Position numbers and translations under genes: made by a program. The notes below the pieces were generated by a model. It was not told where the DNA came from, made no database searches, and saw nothing but the letters and a program-made list of their open reading frames with translations. Below are positions 26,631 to 35,291 of a stretch of DNA of 64,000 nucleotides, one piece after another. The stretch's first letter is position 1. The number at the start of each line of letters is the position of its first letter. Origin of the DNA: an uncultured Saprospiraceae bacterium (lineage in GTDB: Bacteria; Bacteroidota; Bacteroidia; Chitinophagales; Saprospiraceae); NCBI GenBank assembly GCA_937944245.1, contig CALDYY010000005.1:23261-87260 (forward strand), written 5' to 3'.

Positions 26631-28106
26631 ATGAAAATCCTTTCTGCTGAACAAATTCGCCAATGGGACGCCTACACAATTGCTAATGAACCGATTGCAT
26701 CTATTGATTTAATGGAGCGTGCTTCACGAGAATTTACCTTATGGATAATGCAGCGATTTCCTCAAAAGGCATATCCAATATACATCGTTTGTGGAACGGG
26801 CAATAATGGTGGCGATGGCTTTGCAGTAGCACGCTTGCTCCAAGCATTTGATTATGACATTACTGTTATTTATTGTCTTGTCAGTAATGTTTGTAGTGAA
26901 GATAACCAAATCAATCGTCAACGATTGGAGAACATACCCGTAATTGAATTAAGCGAAAATGCTGTATTTCCTGTTTTCAAGGAAAATAGTATTTTGATTG
27001 ATGCTCTTTTTGGCGCTGGTTTAAATCGCGCTATCGCAGGTTATTGGGGCGAGTGGATTAATTATTTGAATCGGCAATCTGGTATAAAAGTTGCCATAGA
27101 TATTCCTTCTGGCTTGTTTGCGGATAAATCTTCTGAGGGCAATATTTTGAAGGCTGATTTTACAGTCTCATTTCAAAAGCCCAAACTAGCGTTCTTTTTT
27201 GCTGAAAATCAAGACTTTATTGGCGAATGGGAAGTGTTGCCCATAGGGCTTTCGCCTGAATTTCAAGTAGAAACTCCATTTTACACGATAGATAAATCAG
27301 TTAGACAAATATTGAAAAAAAGAAAAAAACACGACCACAAGGGGACTTTTGGTCATGGCTTGATGGTAGCAGGTAGTTATGGTAAAATGGGGGCAGCTAT
27401 TCTGGCCGCCAAAGCTGTTTTGCGTTCAGGTGCAGGTCTAGTAAGCGCACATATTCCAGCGTGCGGTTATGACATTATGCAAACTGCTTTTCCCGAAGCT
27501 ATGGTACAAATAGATGAAAATGAACACATCATCACCGAAATTGAGCTTAATGGAAACTATAAAGCGATTGGTATTGGACCTGGCATGGGAACTTCTGCTG
27601 CAACTGCTAAGGCACTGAAGCAGTTGCTACAACAAACCAATACACCTTTGGTCTTAGATGCCGATGCGCTCAATATCTTGGCACAACAAACTGATTTACA
27701 ATCTAATATACCCAATGGCAGTATTTTAACGCCTCATCCAAAGGAATTTGAACGACTTTTTGGTCGTGCCAGAAATGACTTTGAGCGTAACCATTTGCAA
27801 CGCACTAAGGCAAAAGAATGGCAAATTTACCTCATCTTGAAAGGCGCATACACAGCTATTGCCACTCCTGAAGGCGATTGTTATTTCAATACAACCGGTA
27901 ATCCGGGCATGGGAACAGCTGGCATGGGCGATGTGCTAACAGGTGTATTGGTTGGGCTATTGGCACAAGGTTACACTCCTTTGGAAGCATCTTTACTTGG
28001 TGTTTATGTGCATGGTTTAGCTGGGGATTTAGCCGTAGTAACCAAAAGTCAAGAAAGCCTTATTGCCAGCGATGTTTTAGAGTATTTGGGCAAAGCATTT
28101 CAATAG
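26631..28106 (+). CDS. nnr: Bifunctional NAD(P)HX epimerase / ADP-dependent NAD(P)HX dehydratase
   Basis: About 491 residues from ATG 26631; a TTG four codons earlier is less likely. The N-terminal YjeF/NnrE half (to about 210) has YIVCGTGNNGGDGFAVARLL and DALFGAGLNR. The C-terminal NnrD kinase-like half has KHDHKGTFGHGLMVAGSYGK, GIGPGMGTSAA, LDADALNIL, SILTPHPKEFERLFG and the nucleotide-binding GNPGMGTAGMGDVLTG. Together they epimerise and dehydrate hydrated NADH/NADPH formed by heat or side reactions. The fused arrangement is standard in bacteria. It is a housekeeping gene with no evident functional neighbour. Confidence 0.96.
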   Translation: MKILSAEQIRQWDAYTIANEPIASIDLMERASREFTLWIMQRFPQKAYPIYIVCGTGNNGGDGFAVARLLQAFDYDITVIYCLVSNVCSEDNQINRQRLENIPVIELSENAVFPVFKENSILIDALFGAGLNRAIAGYWGEWINYLNRQSGIKVAIDIPSGLFADKSSEGNILKADFTVSFQKPKLAFFFAENQDFIGEWEVLPIGLSPEFQVETPFYTIDKSVRQILKKRKKHDHKGTFGHGLMVAGSYGKMGAAILAAKAVLRSGAGLVSAHIPACGYDIMQTAFPEAMVQIDENEHIITEIELNGNYKAIGIGPGMGTSAATAKALKQLLQQTNTPLVLDADALNILAQQTDLQSNIPNGSILTPHPKEFERLFGRARNDFERNHLQRTKAKEWQIYLILKGAYTAIATPEGDCYFNTTGNPGMGTAGMGDVLTGVLVGLLAQGYTPLEASLLGVYVHGLAGDLAVVTKSQESLIASDVLEYLGKAFQ

Positions 28107-28123
28107 TTGCAGGATAGCCAAAT

Positions 28124-28915
28124 TTAATTTTGATTTTGTCCTCTAATCATCTTTACAAATTGGTTAATGTCCTCGCCTAAGTCGTCCGAGTGTTCTAGCA
28201 TTTTGATAAACGCACTGCCGATAATTGCGCCTTGAGCATACTTGCATGCAGTTTTAAACGTTTCGTGATTAGAAATACCAAAACCAATTAAGCGTGGATT
28301 GGTCAAATTCATTTCATTGATGTAATTAAAATAAGTCAACTGCTTTTCGGAAATTTCACTTTTTGCTCCTGTAATGGAAGAATTGGACACCATGTAAATA
28401 AACCCATTGGTGAGTTCATCCACTTTTCGGATGCGTTTTTCACTGGTTTGTGGTGTAATTAAAAAGTTTATACAGATACCTGCTTCTTCTACTAAATTTT
28501 TGTAATAAGTTTCGTACTCCAATAAAGGCAAATCAGGTAAAATTAAACCATCAATCCCAATTTCCGCACACTTTTCGATAAAGGCTTTTTCGCCATATTG
28601 CATCACTTGGTTAAAATAACCCATCAGCACTAAAGGCACTTCTACTTGAGGGCGAATGATTTTGAGTTGTTCAAATAGGACAGATAGCGTCATTCCATTT
28701 TCAATAGCTTTTTGCCCACTTTGCTGAATAGTTGGTCCATCCGCTAACGGGTCGGAGTAAGGTATGCCAACCTCTATCAAATCTACGCCAGCTCTAGCCA
28801 ATGAAAGAATAATGCTTTCTGTATCATTTAGACTTGGAAAACCTGCCGTGAAATAGATGTTGAGGATATGATGTTGCTTTTTAGCAAATAGTTGTTGTAA
28901 GCGATTTAATTGCAT
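28124..28915 (-). CDS. trpA: Tryptophan synthase alpha chain
   Basis: 263 residues, the normal TrpA length. FTAGFPSLNDTESI opens the TIM barrel. DLIEVGIPYSDPLADGPTIQ carries the catalytic Glu and Asp pair, and MGYFNQVMQYGEKAF, GLILPDLPLLE and GFGISNHETFKTA follow. It converts indole-3-glycerol phosphate to indole and glyceraldehyde 3-phosphate within the alpha2-beta2 complex. No other trp gene lies in the window. A trp operon placed elsewhere would be needed for trpB, so trpA appears detached or at an operon end. It is convergent with the nnr gene. Confidence 0.95.
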   Translation of the reverse strand: MQLNRLQQLFAKKQHHILNIYFTAGFPSLNDTESIILSLARAGVDLIEVGIPYSDPLADGPTIQQSGQKAIENGMTLSVLFEQLKIIRPQVEVPLVLMGYFNQVMQYGEKAFIEKCAEIGIDGLILPDLPLLEYETYYKNLVEEAGICINFLITPQTSEKRIRKVDELTNGFIYMVSNSSITGAKSEISEKQLTYFNYINEMNLTNPRLIGFGISNHETFKTACKYAQGAIIGSAFIKMLEHSDDLGEDINQFVKMIRGQNQN

Positions 28916-28966
28916 AAGCTTAAAGTTGATATTTTTATCACTTTTTGGATTGTCTCAATAAATTGA

Positions 28967-29437
28967 TTATAGGCAAGGCTCAGTTCCCCAATCTTGATGC
29001 CCCCTATTTTGAGCGCACTTGAAATTTTCTTTTATATCAATCACCTCCCATTTTTTTTGATTCATTTTCATTGTCATCACTACTTTTCTACCTCGAATCG
29101 AATCATCAGGTAATCCTTCTTGAATAAAAATAACTTCTTTTTGGCGGCGACCTAATTTGCGCTCTGCAATTTCATACTTCCCAAACCCTTCACCCTCAAA
29201 CTCTTGTACATATTCTTTTATCATCTCCTCTACAACATCAATTTCTTTTTCGGCTATGGCTTGGTTTAATCGAACTACATTTTCTATTTGAATAGTAGTA
29301 AACGATTCATCGCCGCTATCGAAGGATAAGCCTTTTTGTTTAGCTTCTTTTTTAGCTAGCGGTTGAATGATATTGCAACTTGCCAGTAAGGCTAAAGCAA
29401 TTAAATTGAATAAAATGAAGTAATTATTAATTTTCAT
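28967..29437 (-). CDS. Predicted small lipoprotein
   Basis: 156 residues with signal sequence MKINNYFILFNLIALALLASC (lipobox LASC). The mature part is charged, with KKEAKQKGLSFDSGDES and a helical middle (EKEIDVVEEMIKEYVQEFEG). A closing strand-rich segment (VVMTMKMNQKKWEVIDIKEN) ends with two cysteines (FKCAQNRGH and TEPCL) that may form a disulfide. I recognise no family. It lies 51 bases upstream of trpA on the same strand, so it could share its transcript. Confidence 0.6.
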   Translation of the reverse strand: MKINNYFILFNLIALALLASCNIIQPLAKKEAKQKGLSFDSGDESFTTIQIENVVRLNQAIAEKEIDVVEEMIKEYVQEFEGEGFGKYEIAERKLGRRQKEVIFIQEGLPDDSIRGRKVVMTMKMNQKKWEVIDIKENFKCAQNRGHQDWGTEPCL

Positions 29438-29626
29438 ACACCAAAGAATAATTAGCTATTAAAAGTAAAACATTGAAACACCAAAATTATATCTTTTTGC
29501 ATCTAAATTGATAAAATTATTCAACTGATGCAATAGTTAACAAGTAGTATAAAGTTATTTGTAGCATAAAACGGAAGGGTTGACGTGAAAGTCAAACATA
29601 AAGTTCTCTAAACCAGCTGATTCAAC

Positions 29627-30166
29627 TTGACGGAACAAGACATCATCAATGCATGCAAAAAAGGTGAGCGCACCGCCCAAAAGTGGATTTATGATCGCTA
29701 CGCTGCTGCTATGTTAGGCGTTTGTAGGCGTTATGTGTTGTCCAAAGAAGATGCAGAAGATGTGCTATTGGAGGGATTTTTTAAGGTATTGACAAAAATA
29801 GACCAGTTTTCAGGTCAGGGAAGTTTTGAAGGTTGGATACGACGTATTATAGTGAATGAAGCCTTAATGTTTTTGAGGAAGAAGAATCATCTAGCACTGG
29901 CATCGTCATTGGAATCTATTGACATACCAACCTTACAAGGAAATCCTGTCGAGGTATTAAAAGCAGCCGATATTCTAAAATTATTAGAAACACTGCCTGC
30001 TGGTTATCGCACCGTTTTTAATTTGTATGTCATTGAAGGATACAAGCATCGAGAAATAGCAGAACTTTTAGGGATTAGCATTAACACCTCGAAGTCGCAG
30101 TTGATACTGGCAAAGCAGAAAATGCAATTACTATTACAAAAAATAGATGACGAAAAGCCAGCTTAA
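29627..30166 (+). CDS. ECF-type RNA polymerase sigma factor
   Basis: 179 residues. Region 2 is seen as KWIYDRYAAAMLGVCRRYV and KEDAEDVLLEGFFKVLTKID followed by GSFEGWIRRIIVNEALMFLR. Region 4 is LPAGYRTVFNLYVIEGYKHREIA followed by LLGISINTSKSQLILAKQKM. The start must be the TTG at 29627 or later, because an in-frame TGA lies 9 bases upstream and the first in-frame ATG would delete most of region 2.1. The next gene begins 21 bases after its stop and looks like the cognate membrane anti-sigma factor. It is probably a signal-responsive sigma factor whose regulon cannot be told here. Confidence 0.9.
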   Translation: MTEQDIINACKKGERTAQKWIYDRYAAAMLGVCRRYVLSKEDAEDVLLEGFFKVLTKIDQFSGQGSFEGWIRRIIVNEALMFLRKKNHLALASSLESIDIPTLQGNPVEVLKAADILKLLETLPAGYRTVFNLYVIEGYKHREIAELLGISINTSKSQLILAKQKMQLLLQKIDDEKPA

Positions 30167-30187
30167 TAACAAAATTTTATTTGGAAC

Positions 30188-31066
30188 ATGAATAATATAT
30201 TTGAACAATTTAAAAATAAAGCACAGCAAATAGAGCAAACGCCTTCCGCTCAGGTGTGGGAACGGCTGTCAGCGCGTTTGGATCAGCATAAAAAAACAAA
30301 TAAAATCATTTGGCGGCGACGCTTGGCAGTAGCTGCTTCTTTTCTAGCATTGCTGGGTTTTGCCTCGCTTTGGTCGGTTTATTTTATTACGCCAAAGGTG
30401 CAATTTGCCGCTTTAGAGGAATTACCTACAACCAACGATTTACCTTATAACATTTCTGCTATCAATCGCGAATATGTGTTAGGGCGCACGAATGTTGAAG
30501 AGGGCAATCCTTCTAGGCGACTGGTGGCTGCATTCAATTATTTTTACAATGAGCCTAACACGAATATCAACACACCAAAACTTGCTGATACCCTAAAAAA
30601 AGTTTGGTCAGATACTTTGGCTAATGCTCAACGCCAATTTGATTGGCTATTGGGTACATGGCGCGCCAACTTACAGCATGGCATGTCTGTAGAGCAATGG
30701 AAAAAAGGCAAAGATAATACCTTAGAAGGTAGGGGCTATATTGTGCAGGCAGAGGATACACTTTTTATGGAGCGTATGAGATTAGTAAACAAAGGAAAAG
30801 ATTGGTTTTATATTCTACAAATCAATACTTTTTTAGCTACTGAAGCCTACCAGTTGAAATACTTAACAGAAGAACAAGCTATTTTTGTTAACAACACAGT
30901 GCAATTTCCAAATAAAATTGTGTTAAAACGAAATGCGGAAGATGGCTTTTCTACTATTTTTCTGCCCGCTACTGTTATTGAACTCGAACCTGCACAACTC
31001 AATTTTATGATGCACCGCAATGTGCTAATGTCAGACAAATCGGTGCGCAATCTTTGGAGGCTTTAA
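30188..31066 (+). CDS. Probable membrane anti-sigma factor with extracytoplasmic DUF6265-like domain
   Basis: 292 residues. Residues 1-40 are cytoplasmic (MNNIFEQFKNKAQQIEQTPS, then VWERLSARLDQHKK), the form of Bacteroidota anti-sigma N-termini. One transmembrane helix follows (RRLAVAASFLALLGFASLWSV). The outer part contains a DUF6265-like domain: FDWLLGTWRANLQHGMSVEQW, DTLFMERMRLVNKGKDWFYI and AIFVNNTVQFPNKIVL. The gene is 21 bases downstream of the sigma factor gene. The fusion suggests the DUF6265 domain acts as the sensor or as ligand-binding part, which is inference. The DUF6265 identification rests on remembered motifs. Confidence 0.75.
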   Translation: MNNIFEQFKNKAQQIEQTPSAQVWERLSARLDQHKKTNKIIWRRRLAVAASFLALLGFASLWSVYFITPKVQFAALEELPTTNDLPYNISAINREYVLGRTNVEEGNPSRRLVAAFNYFYNEPNTNINTPKLADTLKKVWSDTLANAQRQFDWLLGTWRANLQHGMSVEQWKKGKDNTLEGRGYIVQAEDTLFMERMRLVNKGKDWFYILQINTFLATEAYQLKYLTEEQAIFVNNTVQFPNKIVLKRNAEDGFSTIFLPATVIELEPAQLNFMMHRNVLMSDKSVRNLWRL

Positions 31067-31091
31067 CATCAACAAAAATTTTAGCGATTGC

Positions 31092-31598
31092 TTATTTTAT
31101 CTTTATCATGCTCAAAAATGTGCCAACAAACCAGTTGGAATCAGCATTGATGAGGGTATCTAAGGTGGTGTCAGCTTTGGTGGAGAAAAGTTTGATGTTG
31201 CGGACTACCGTTCTAAATTCTTCTGCTTCTTCGCTATTGCCTTCTACGCTAGAAATATCATCCAGCACTTTTAGCATAGGCTCTAGCTCTTTTTTCTTTC
31301 TTTGGATAATGATGTTTTTCACCACTTCCCACATGTCTTTTTCGGCAACAAAATATTCTTTGCGTTCGCCCGATTTCAATTTTTTGTGCGCTAAACCCCA
31401 GTCAATTAAAGAGCGGATATTCATATTGGCATTCCCTCTTGATATTTGTAGTTCTTCCATAATGTCTTCAGCGCATAGCGGATGAGCGGAAATAAGCAGC
31501 AAAGCGTGAATTTGCGCCATTGTTCTTGTAATGCCCCAGCTAGAACCCAGTGTTCCCCACGATTGTATGAATTGCTCTTTACCTTCTTCTATGGTCAT
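31092..31598 (-). CDS. GbsR/MarR-type transcriptional regulator
   Basis: 168 residues. The N-terminal helix FIQSWGTLGSSWGITRTMAQ is typical of the GbsR branch of MarR-like regulators. The wHTH follows (LCAEDIMEELQISRGNANMN, then IRSLIDWGLAHKKLKSGERK), and a helical C-terminal region is probably for dimerisation. In Bacillus GbsR senses choline, but in Bacteroidota the ligands are unknown. It ends 25 bases from the convergent anti-sigma gene. No direct target is apparent, since upstream genes such as gcvT have no visible palindrome. Confidence 0.82.
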   Translation of the reverse strand: MTIEEGKEQFIQSWGTLGSSWGITRTMAQIHALLLISAHPLCAEDIMEELQISRGNANMNIRSLIDWGLAHKKLKSGERKEYFVAEKDMWEVVKNIIIQRKKKELEPMLKVLDDISSVEGNSEEAEEFRTVVRNIKLFSTKADTTLDTLINADSNWFVGTFLSMIKIK

Positions 31599-31690
31599 AT
31601 GCTAAATATCACTGATATAGAATAACAATCTTTCAAATTATTCTGTAAATTCTAAATTTACAAATAGTTTTCTGATTTTCTATTTTTAAT

Positions 31691-32797
31691 TTACAAAAAT
31701 GGTAGTTTCACTACTTTTGCTTCTAATTTTTTACGTCCAGTTGAAACAAAAAAGGATGTTCCCTCTTGTGCGTAAGGGGTATGTACATAACCTGTCCCAA
31801 TGGGTTGGTCAAGGCTAGGTGATAAAGTGCCAGAAGTAACTTTTCCAATTTCTTCTCCCTGTTCATTTTCAATCAGATAGTCATGTCGTGCTACTCGACG
31901 ATCATTCACGACAAAACCTACCAATTTTCGAGTTACACCTTCTTCTTTTTGTTTGATAAGTACATCGCTACCGATAAAGTTCCCTTTTTGTAATTTTGTA
32001 ATCCAGCCCAAGCCAGCTTCTAAAGGGGTAGTGGTGTCGTTGAGGTCATTTCCGTAAAGGCAATAGCCCTTTTCTAATCTCAAGGTATCTCTTGCACCTA
32101 GCCCAATAGGTTTTAAATCAATACCTACTTTTTTAGCAGCATTAAATACTTCGTGCCAAATGCTGACAATTTGCTCATTTCTACCATAAATTTCTACGCC
32201 ACCAGCACCTGTGTAGCCTGTGGCAGAGATTAAAATATTGTCTTGTCCTGCAAAATCAGATTTGGCAAAAGTGTAATATCTTAATTGCTGTAAATCAATA
32301 GTACACAAAGATTGTATGGCTGCAATAGCTTTAGGACCTTGAATAGCTAATAAACCCGTTTGTGCGGAAATATTAATCATTTCTGCGCCAAAAGTATTGT
32401 GTTGACTAATCCAATTCCAATCCTTTTCAATGTTAGAGGCATTCACGACCAACATGTAGGCATCTTCCCCGTTAGTCATCATATTTTCTGGAAGACGATA
32501 GACTAATAAGTCATCCACAATTCCGCCATTGGCATTAGTCATGCAAGAATACTGTGCTTGTCCTAGTTTGAGCTTGGAAGCATCGTTAGTAGTCACCTTT
32601 TGAATTAAATCGAGCGCGCCCTTGCCTCTAATTACAAATTCCCCCATGTGAGAAACGTCAAAAATGCCAGCTTCTTGTCGAACGGCTAGATGTTCTTCTT
32701 TTAAACTGGTGTAGGAAATTGGCATGTTATATCCAGCAAAATCAGTCATTTTTGCACCAAGTGCGATATGAATATCTGTTAGTGGTGTTGTTTTCAT
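31691..32797 (-). CDS. gcvT: Aminomethyltransferase, glycine cleavage T-protein
   Basis: 368 residues, typical for GcvT. MTDFAGYNMPISYTSLKEEH and AGIFDVSHMGEFVIRG are N-terminal landmarks. QYSCMTNANGGIVDDLLVYR carries the folate-binding and catalytic Asp. LGARDTLRLEKGYCLYGNDL and YVHTPYAQEGTSFFV close the fold. It transfers the aminomethyl group from lipoyl H-protein to tetrahydrofolate, releasing ammonia. gcvH and gcvP are not in the window, as is common in Bacteroidota. With the threonine aldolase (1811-2830) it fits a capacity to handle glycine. Confidence 0.95.
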   Translation of the reverse strand: MKTTPLTDIHIALGAKMTDFAGYNMPISYTSLKEEHLAVRQEAGIFDVSHMGEFVIRGKGALDLIQKVTTNDASKLKLGQAQYSCMTNANGGIVDDLLVYRLPENMMTNGEDAYMLVVNASNIEKDWNWISQHNTFGAEMINISAQTGLLAIQGPKAIAAIQSLCTIDLQQLRYYTFAKSDFAGQDNILISATGYTGAGGVEIYGRNEQIVSIWHEVFNAAKKVGIDLKPIGLGARDTLRLEKGYCLYGNDLNDTTTPLEAGLGWITKLQKGNFIGSDVLIKQKEEGVTRKLVGFVVNDRRVARHDYLIENEQGEEIGKVTSGTLSPSLDQPIGTGYVHTPYAQEGTSFFVSTGRKKLEAKVVKLPFL

Positions 32798-32831
32798 TGT
32801 GTTTAAATAGTCTTTTTTTTGTTTGCTTAAC

Positions 32832-34871
32832 TTAAATGGTAATTAAATTTTCAATGGTAATGCTTTTGATAACATCACCAATTTGAATCTGGTGAATTAC
32901 CTTCATCCCATCCACAACTTGAGCAAAAATGGTGTAGTTGCCATCCAAATGCAAGGCTGGGGCATGAGTAATGAAAAATTGCGTTCCCTCTGTATGATTC
33001 CCTGCGGAAGCCATCCCTACTAGACCTGCTTTGTTGTAGGACATAGGAGGCAACTCCGAGCGAATGGAATAGTCTAAACTGCCATAACCATCCCCTCTTG
33101 GGCATCCCCCTTGAAGGACAAAATTAGTGACTACGCGGTGAAAATTTTTGCCATTGTAAAAACCGTTTCGTGCTAACTTAATGAAATTGGCAACAGAACC
33201 AGGTGCTTTGTTGGGAAAAAATTGAAGTGTGATATTGCCTTTTTCTGTTTGGATAATAGCCTTAGTGGTCTCCGTTACTTGGTTGAGTAATTTCCAATCA
33301 ATAGGTTGGTTGAAAGGCAATTTATTAGGTGTAAATTGATTATCTCCCTTGAAAAAGGCAATTGTTTTCGCTAATTCATTGTAAGCTTCAATTTCTCTGG
33401 GTAGCGATAATTTGTTTAACGCCGTTTCCAAAATAGCTAAGCTGTCTTTTAGAATATTTGGGAAGTTTCTCGCTGGCGAGCGCAAGGCTTCTGCGGCTAG
33501 AGCTATTGCTCCTACGTCGTTTGTCTTTATAGCATTGAGTAAGTAATTTCCTAAATTAATATTTGCTCTTGCTGCACCTATTCCAAATAGTGCATCAAAG
33601 CGTTTGCTTTCGCTGATATTTTTTAGTGCTTCCACAATAGCCGTGCGAATGACGGTATCTTGAGTTGTTTTCAATAGGTCGCCTAAGTAAATGTACATTC
33701 GCTCATAGTACCCCATTCCTTTTATGGCTGCTGCTTTAAGGTAGATATTCTGTTGTTTTTCAATTTGTTGCTGTAACTCGAGATTAGTTCTACCCAAGTA
33801 GTCTGCAAAGTAGGGCGGTAAGTATTTATTGGAGGCAGTGAGCAATCCAATTTGAACCACAGGGGAATACATTGTATCTGTTGCCATCCTGCGGTAGTTG
33901 TTGGCTTCGTCTGCTACACCATTATTGATGAGGTATTCCACCGCTACATTAGCAATGTGTGAACTTTTGTTTTTTAGTGCTTGGAAGACTGTATCGCGCA
34001 CCTCTGCATAATTAAAATTCGCAAAAGAGCGAATGATATTAGCTTTTACTCGATAGTCGTTACTACTGCTGTAGGCTTGGAATAATGTTGCTTTAGCGAT
34101 GTTGCTTTTGGTCTTTCCAAGTGCAATGGCTAAATACATTTTAAGAATAGGGTCTGGTTCTGAGATGAAAATATTGGCTAAACTGCTGTCTATTTTCATG
34201 GTATCCAGCCTAATATCATTTGACCTGAATAAGTAATTGGAGGCAATTAGTCTTGCCTCTCGATGATAAGTCGGATTTTGTACTAGATGAAGCATTCGCT
34301 TTGTCCCTTCAGTTGTTGTGATGTTGCGAAGGGCGTAACGATAGATACAAAGTGCTTGTCCTTCTATTAAAGTGGTATCTTTTGGATAATAAGTGCTAAC
34401 GGTACTGACCAATTTTAGATAATCTGGCGTTCCAACTTTTCCAATGGCTTCAAGAATAAACTTATTGAGTTGCCCTGTCGTATCTGTGGGTTGAAAGGCT
34501 TTTACTAGACTATCTTGCGCGCTGACATTTCCTATTTGCCCTAGCGCATAAGCTGCTGCAATACGCACATCCTCAATGGGGTCTTTGAGCAAAGAAATAA
34601 GTGCATCCACTGCCTTTTCATCTCTAATGGAGGCAAAAGCCATTGCTGCCCAGTAGCGAGTATTTGCGTCTTTATCCTTCGTCAAAAGGAGTAACGAATC
34701 CGCCTTTTGTTGATCTTGAAGGTCATAAATGGCTTGCGTAGCAGGGCTAGTCAAGAGATAATTAATTTTAGTGAGGTCATTGCTATTGAAGTCGGGTGGC
34801 AAACAACTTTGGATGCCTGCCACCAATGCTACTATAATTATTAATCCGCTAATGAAACGGTGGATACTCAT
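32832..34871 (-). CDS. HEAT-repeat / cyclophilin-type peptidylprolyl isomerase lipoprotein
   Basis: 679 residues. The signal MSIHRFISGLIIIVALVAGI with lipobox-like IQSC suggests an envelope lipoprotein. Residues to about 500 are HEAT-like repeats (DANTRYWAAMAFASIRDEKA, DPIEDVRIAAAYALGQIGNV, DPILKMYLAIALGKTKSN). The last 160 residues form a cyclophilin domain: GNITLQFFPNKAPGSVANFI, GFYNGKNFHRVVTNFVLQGG, GTQFFITHAPALHLDGNYTI and FAQVVDGMKVIHQIQIGD. Catalytic Arg and Phe are visible in FHRVV and QFFITH. Prolyl isomerase activity on secreted proteins, with HEAT repeats as the docking surface, is the natural inference. It overlaps no neighbour. Confidence 0.85.
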   Translation of the reverse strand: MSIHRFISGLIIIVALVAGIQSCLPPDFNSNDLTKINYLLTSPATQAIYDLQDQQKADSLLLLTKDKDANTRYWAAMAFASIRDEKAVDALISLLKDPIEDVRIAAAYALGQIGNVSAQDSLVKAFQPTDTTGQLNKFILEAIGKVGTPDYLKLVSTVSTYYPKDTTLIEGQALCIYRYALRNITTTEGTKRMLHLVQNPTYHREARLIASNYLFRSNDIRLDTMKIDSSLANIFISEPDPILKMYLAIALGKTKSNIAKATLFQAYSSSNDYRVKANIIRSFANFNYAEVRDTVFQALKNKSSHIANVAVEYLINNGVADEANNYRRMATDTMYSPVVQIGLLTASNKYLPPYFADYLGRTNLELQQQIEKQQNIYLKAAAIKGMGYYERMYIYLGDLLKTTQDTVIRTAIVEALKNISESKRFDALFGIGAARANINLGNYLLNAIKTNDVGAIALAAEALRSPARNFPNILKDSLAILETALNKLSLPREIEAYNELAKTIAFFKGDNQFTPNKLPFNQPIDWKLLNQVTETTKAIIQTEKGNITLQFFPNKAPGSVANFIKLARNGFYNGKNFHRVVTNFVLQGGCPRGDGYGSLDYSIRSELPPMSYNKAGLVGMASAGNHTEGTQFFITHAPALHLDGNYTIFAQVVDGMKVIHQIQIGDVIKSITIENLITI

Positions 34872-34903
34872 ATTAAAATTATTTCAGTCATAAATGTTCT
34901 TAC

Positions 34904-35254
34904 CTAGCCTCTTGCCCTTCTTGCATCCGCAAAACTTTTGATATAAATAATCATGGCAACAATAGAAAATCCAATCATTGTGGCTACCCTAGCAATGCCA
35001 AGTGTATCTTCTGCATTAATTCTGCTTCTTAAAGGCATGAATAAGGCAATGATGAGCAACAGTGTTAGTAGAACAATAATGTGCGCCACTACTTTATTTC
35101 CTTTTTTAAACAAAGGTGTTGCAAAGAGAAAAATTGCACCAAACCCCACTGGAATAAGTGCAGTAGGTGAGGCTTTGTCTGCTGTTAAATACGCCCAAAG
35201 TCCTAATGCAATCAGTACAATTGCATTGATAAGATTAATTTGAAATGGTTTCAT
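34904..35254 (-). CDS. Small four-helix membrane protein of unknown function
   Basis: 116 residues with four hydrophobic segments: INAIVLIALGLWAYLTA, TALIPVGFGAIFLFATPLF, VVAHIIVLLTLLLIIALFM and VATMIGFSIVAMIIYI. The third and fourth are separated by a charged loop (RSRINAEDTLGIARV), and the protein ends in a basic tail (KSFADARRARG). It resembles small uncharacterised integral proteins found in Bacteroidota, and I can assign no function. It sits between the PBP1A gene and the HEAT-cyclophilin gene on the same strand, with 37 and 32 bases of spacing, so one transcript is likely. Confidence 0.7.
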   Translation of the reverse strand: MKPFQINLINAIVLIALGLWAYLTADKASPTALIPVGFGAIFLFATPLFKKGNKVVAHIIVLLTLLLIIALFMPLRSRINAEDTLGIARVATMIGFSIVAMIIYIKSFADARRARG

Positions 35255-35291
35255 TTTCTGTTTATAATTTTATTTAATAGTTCTTAATCAC

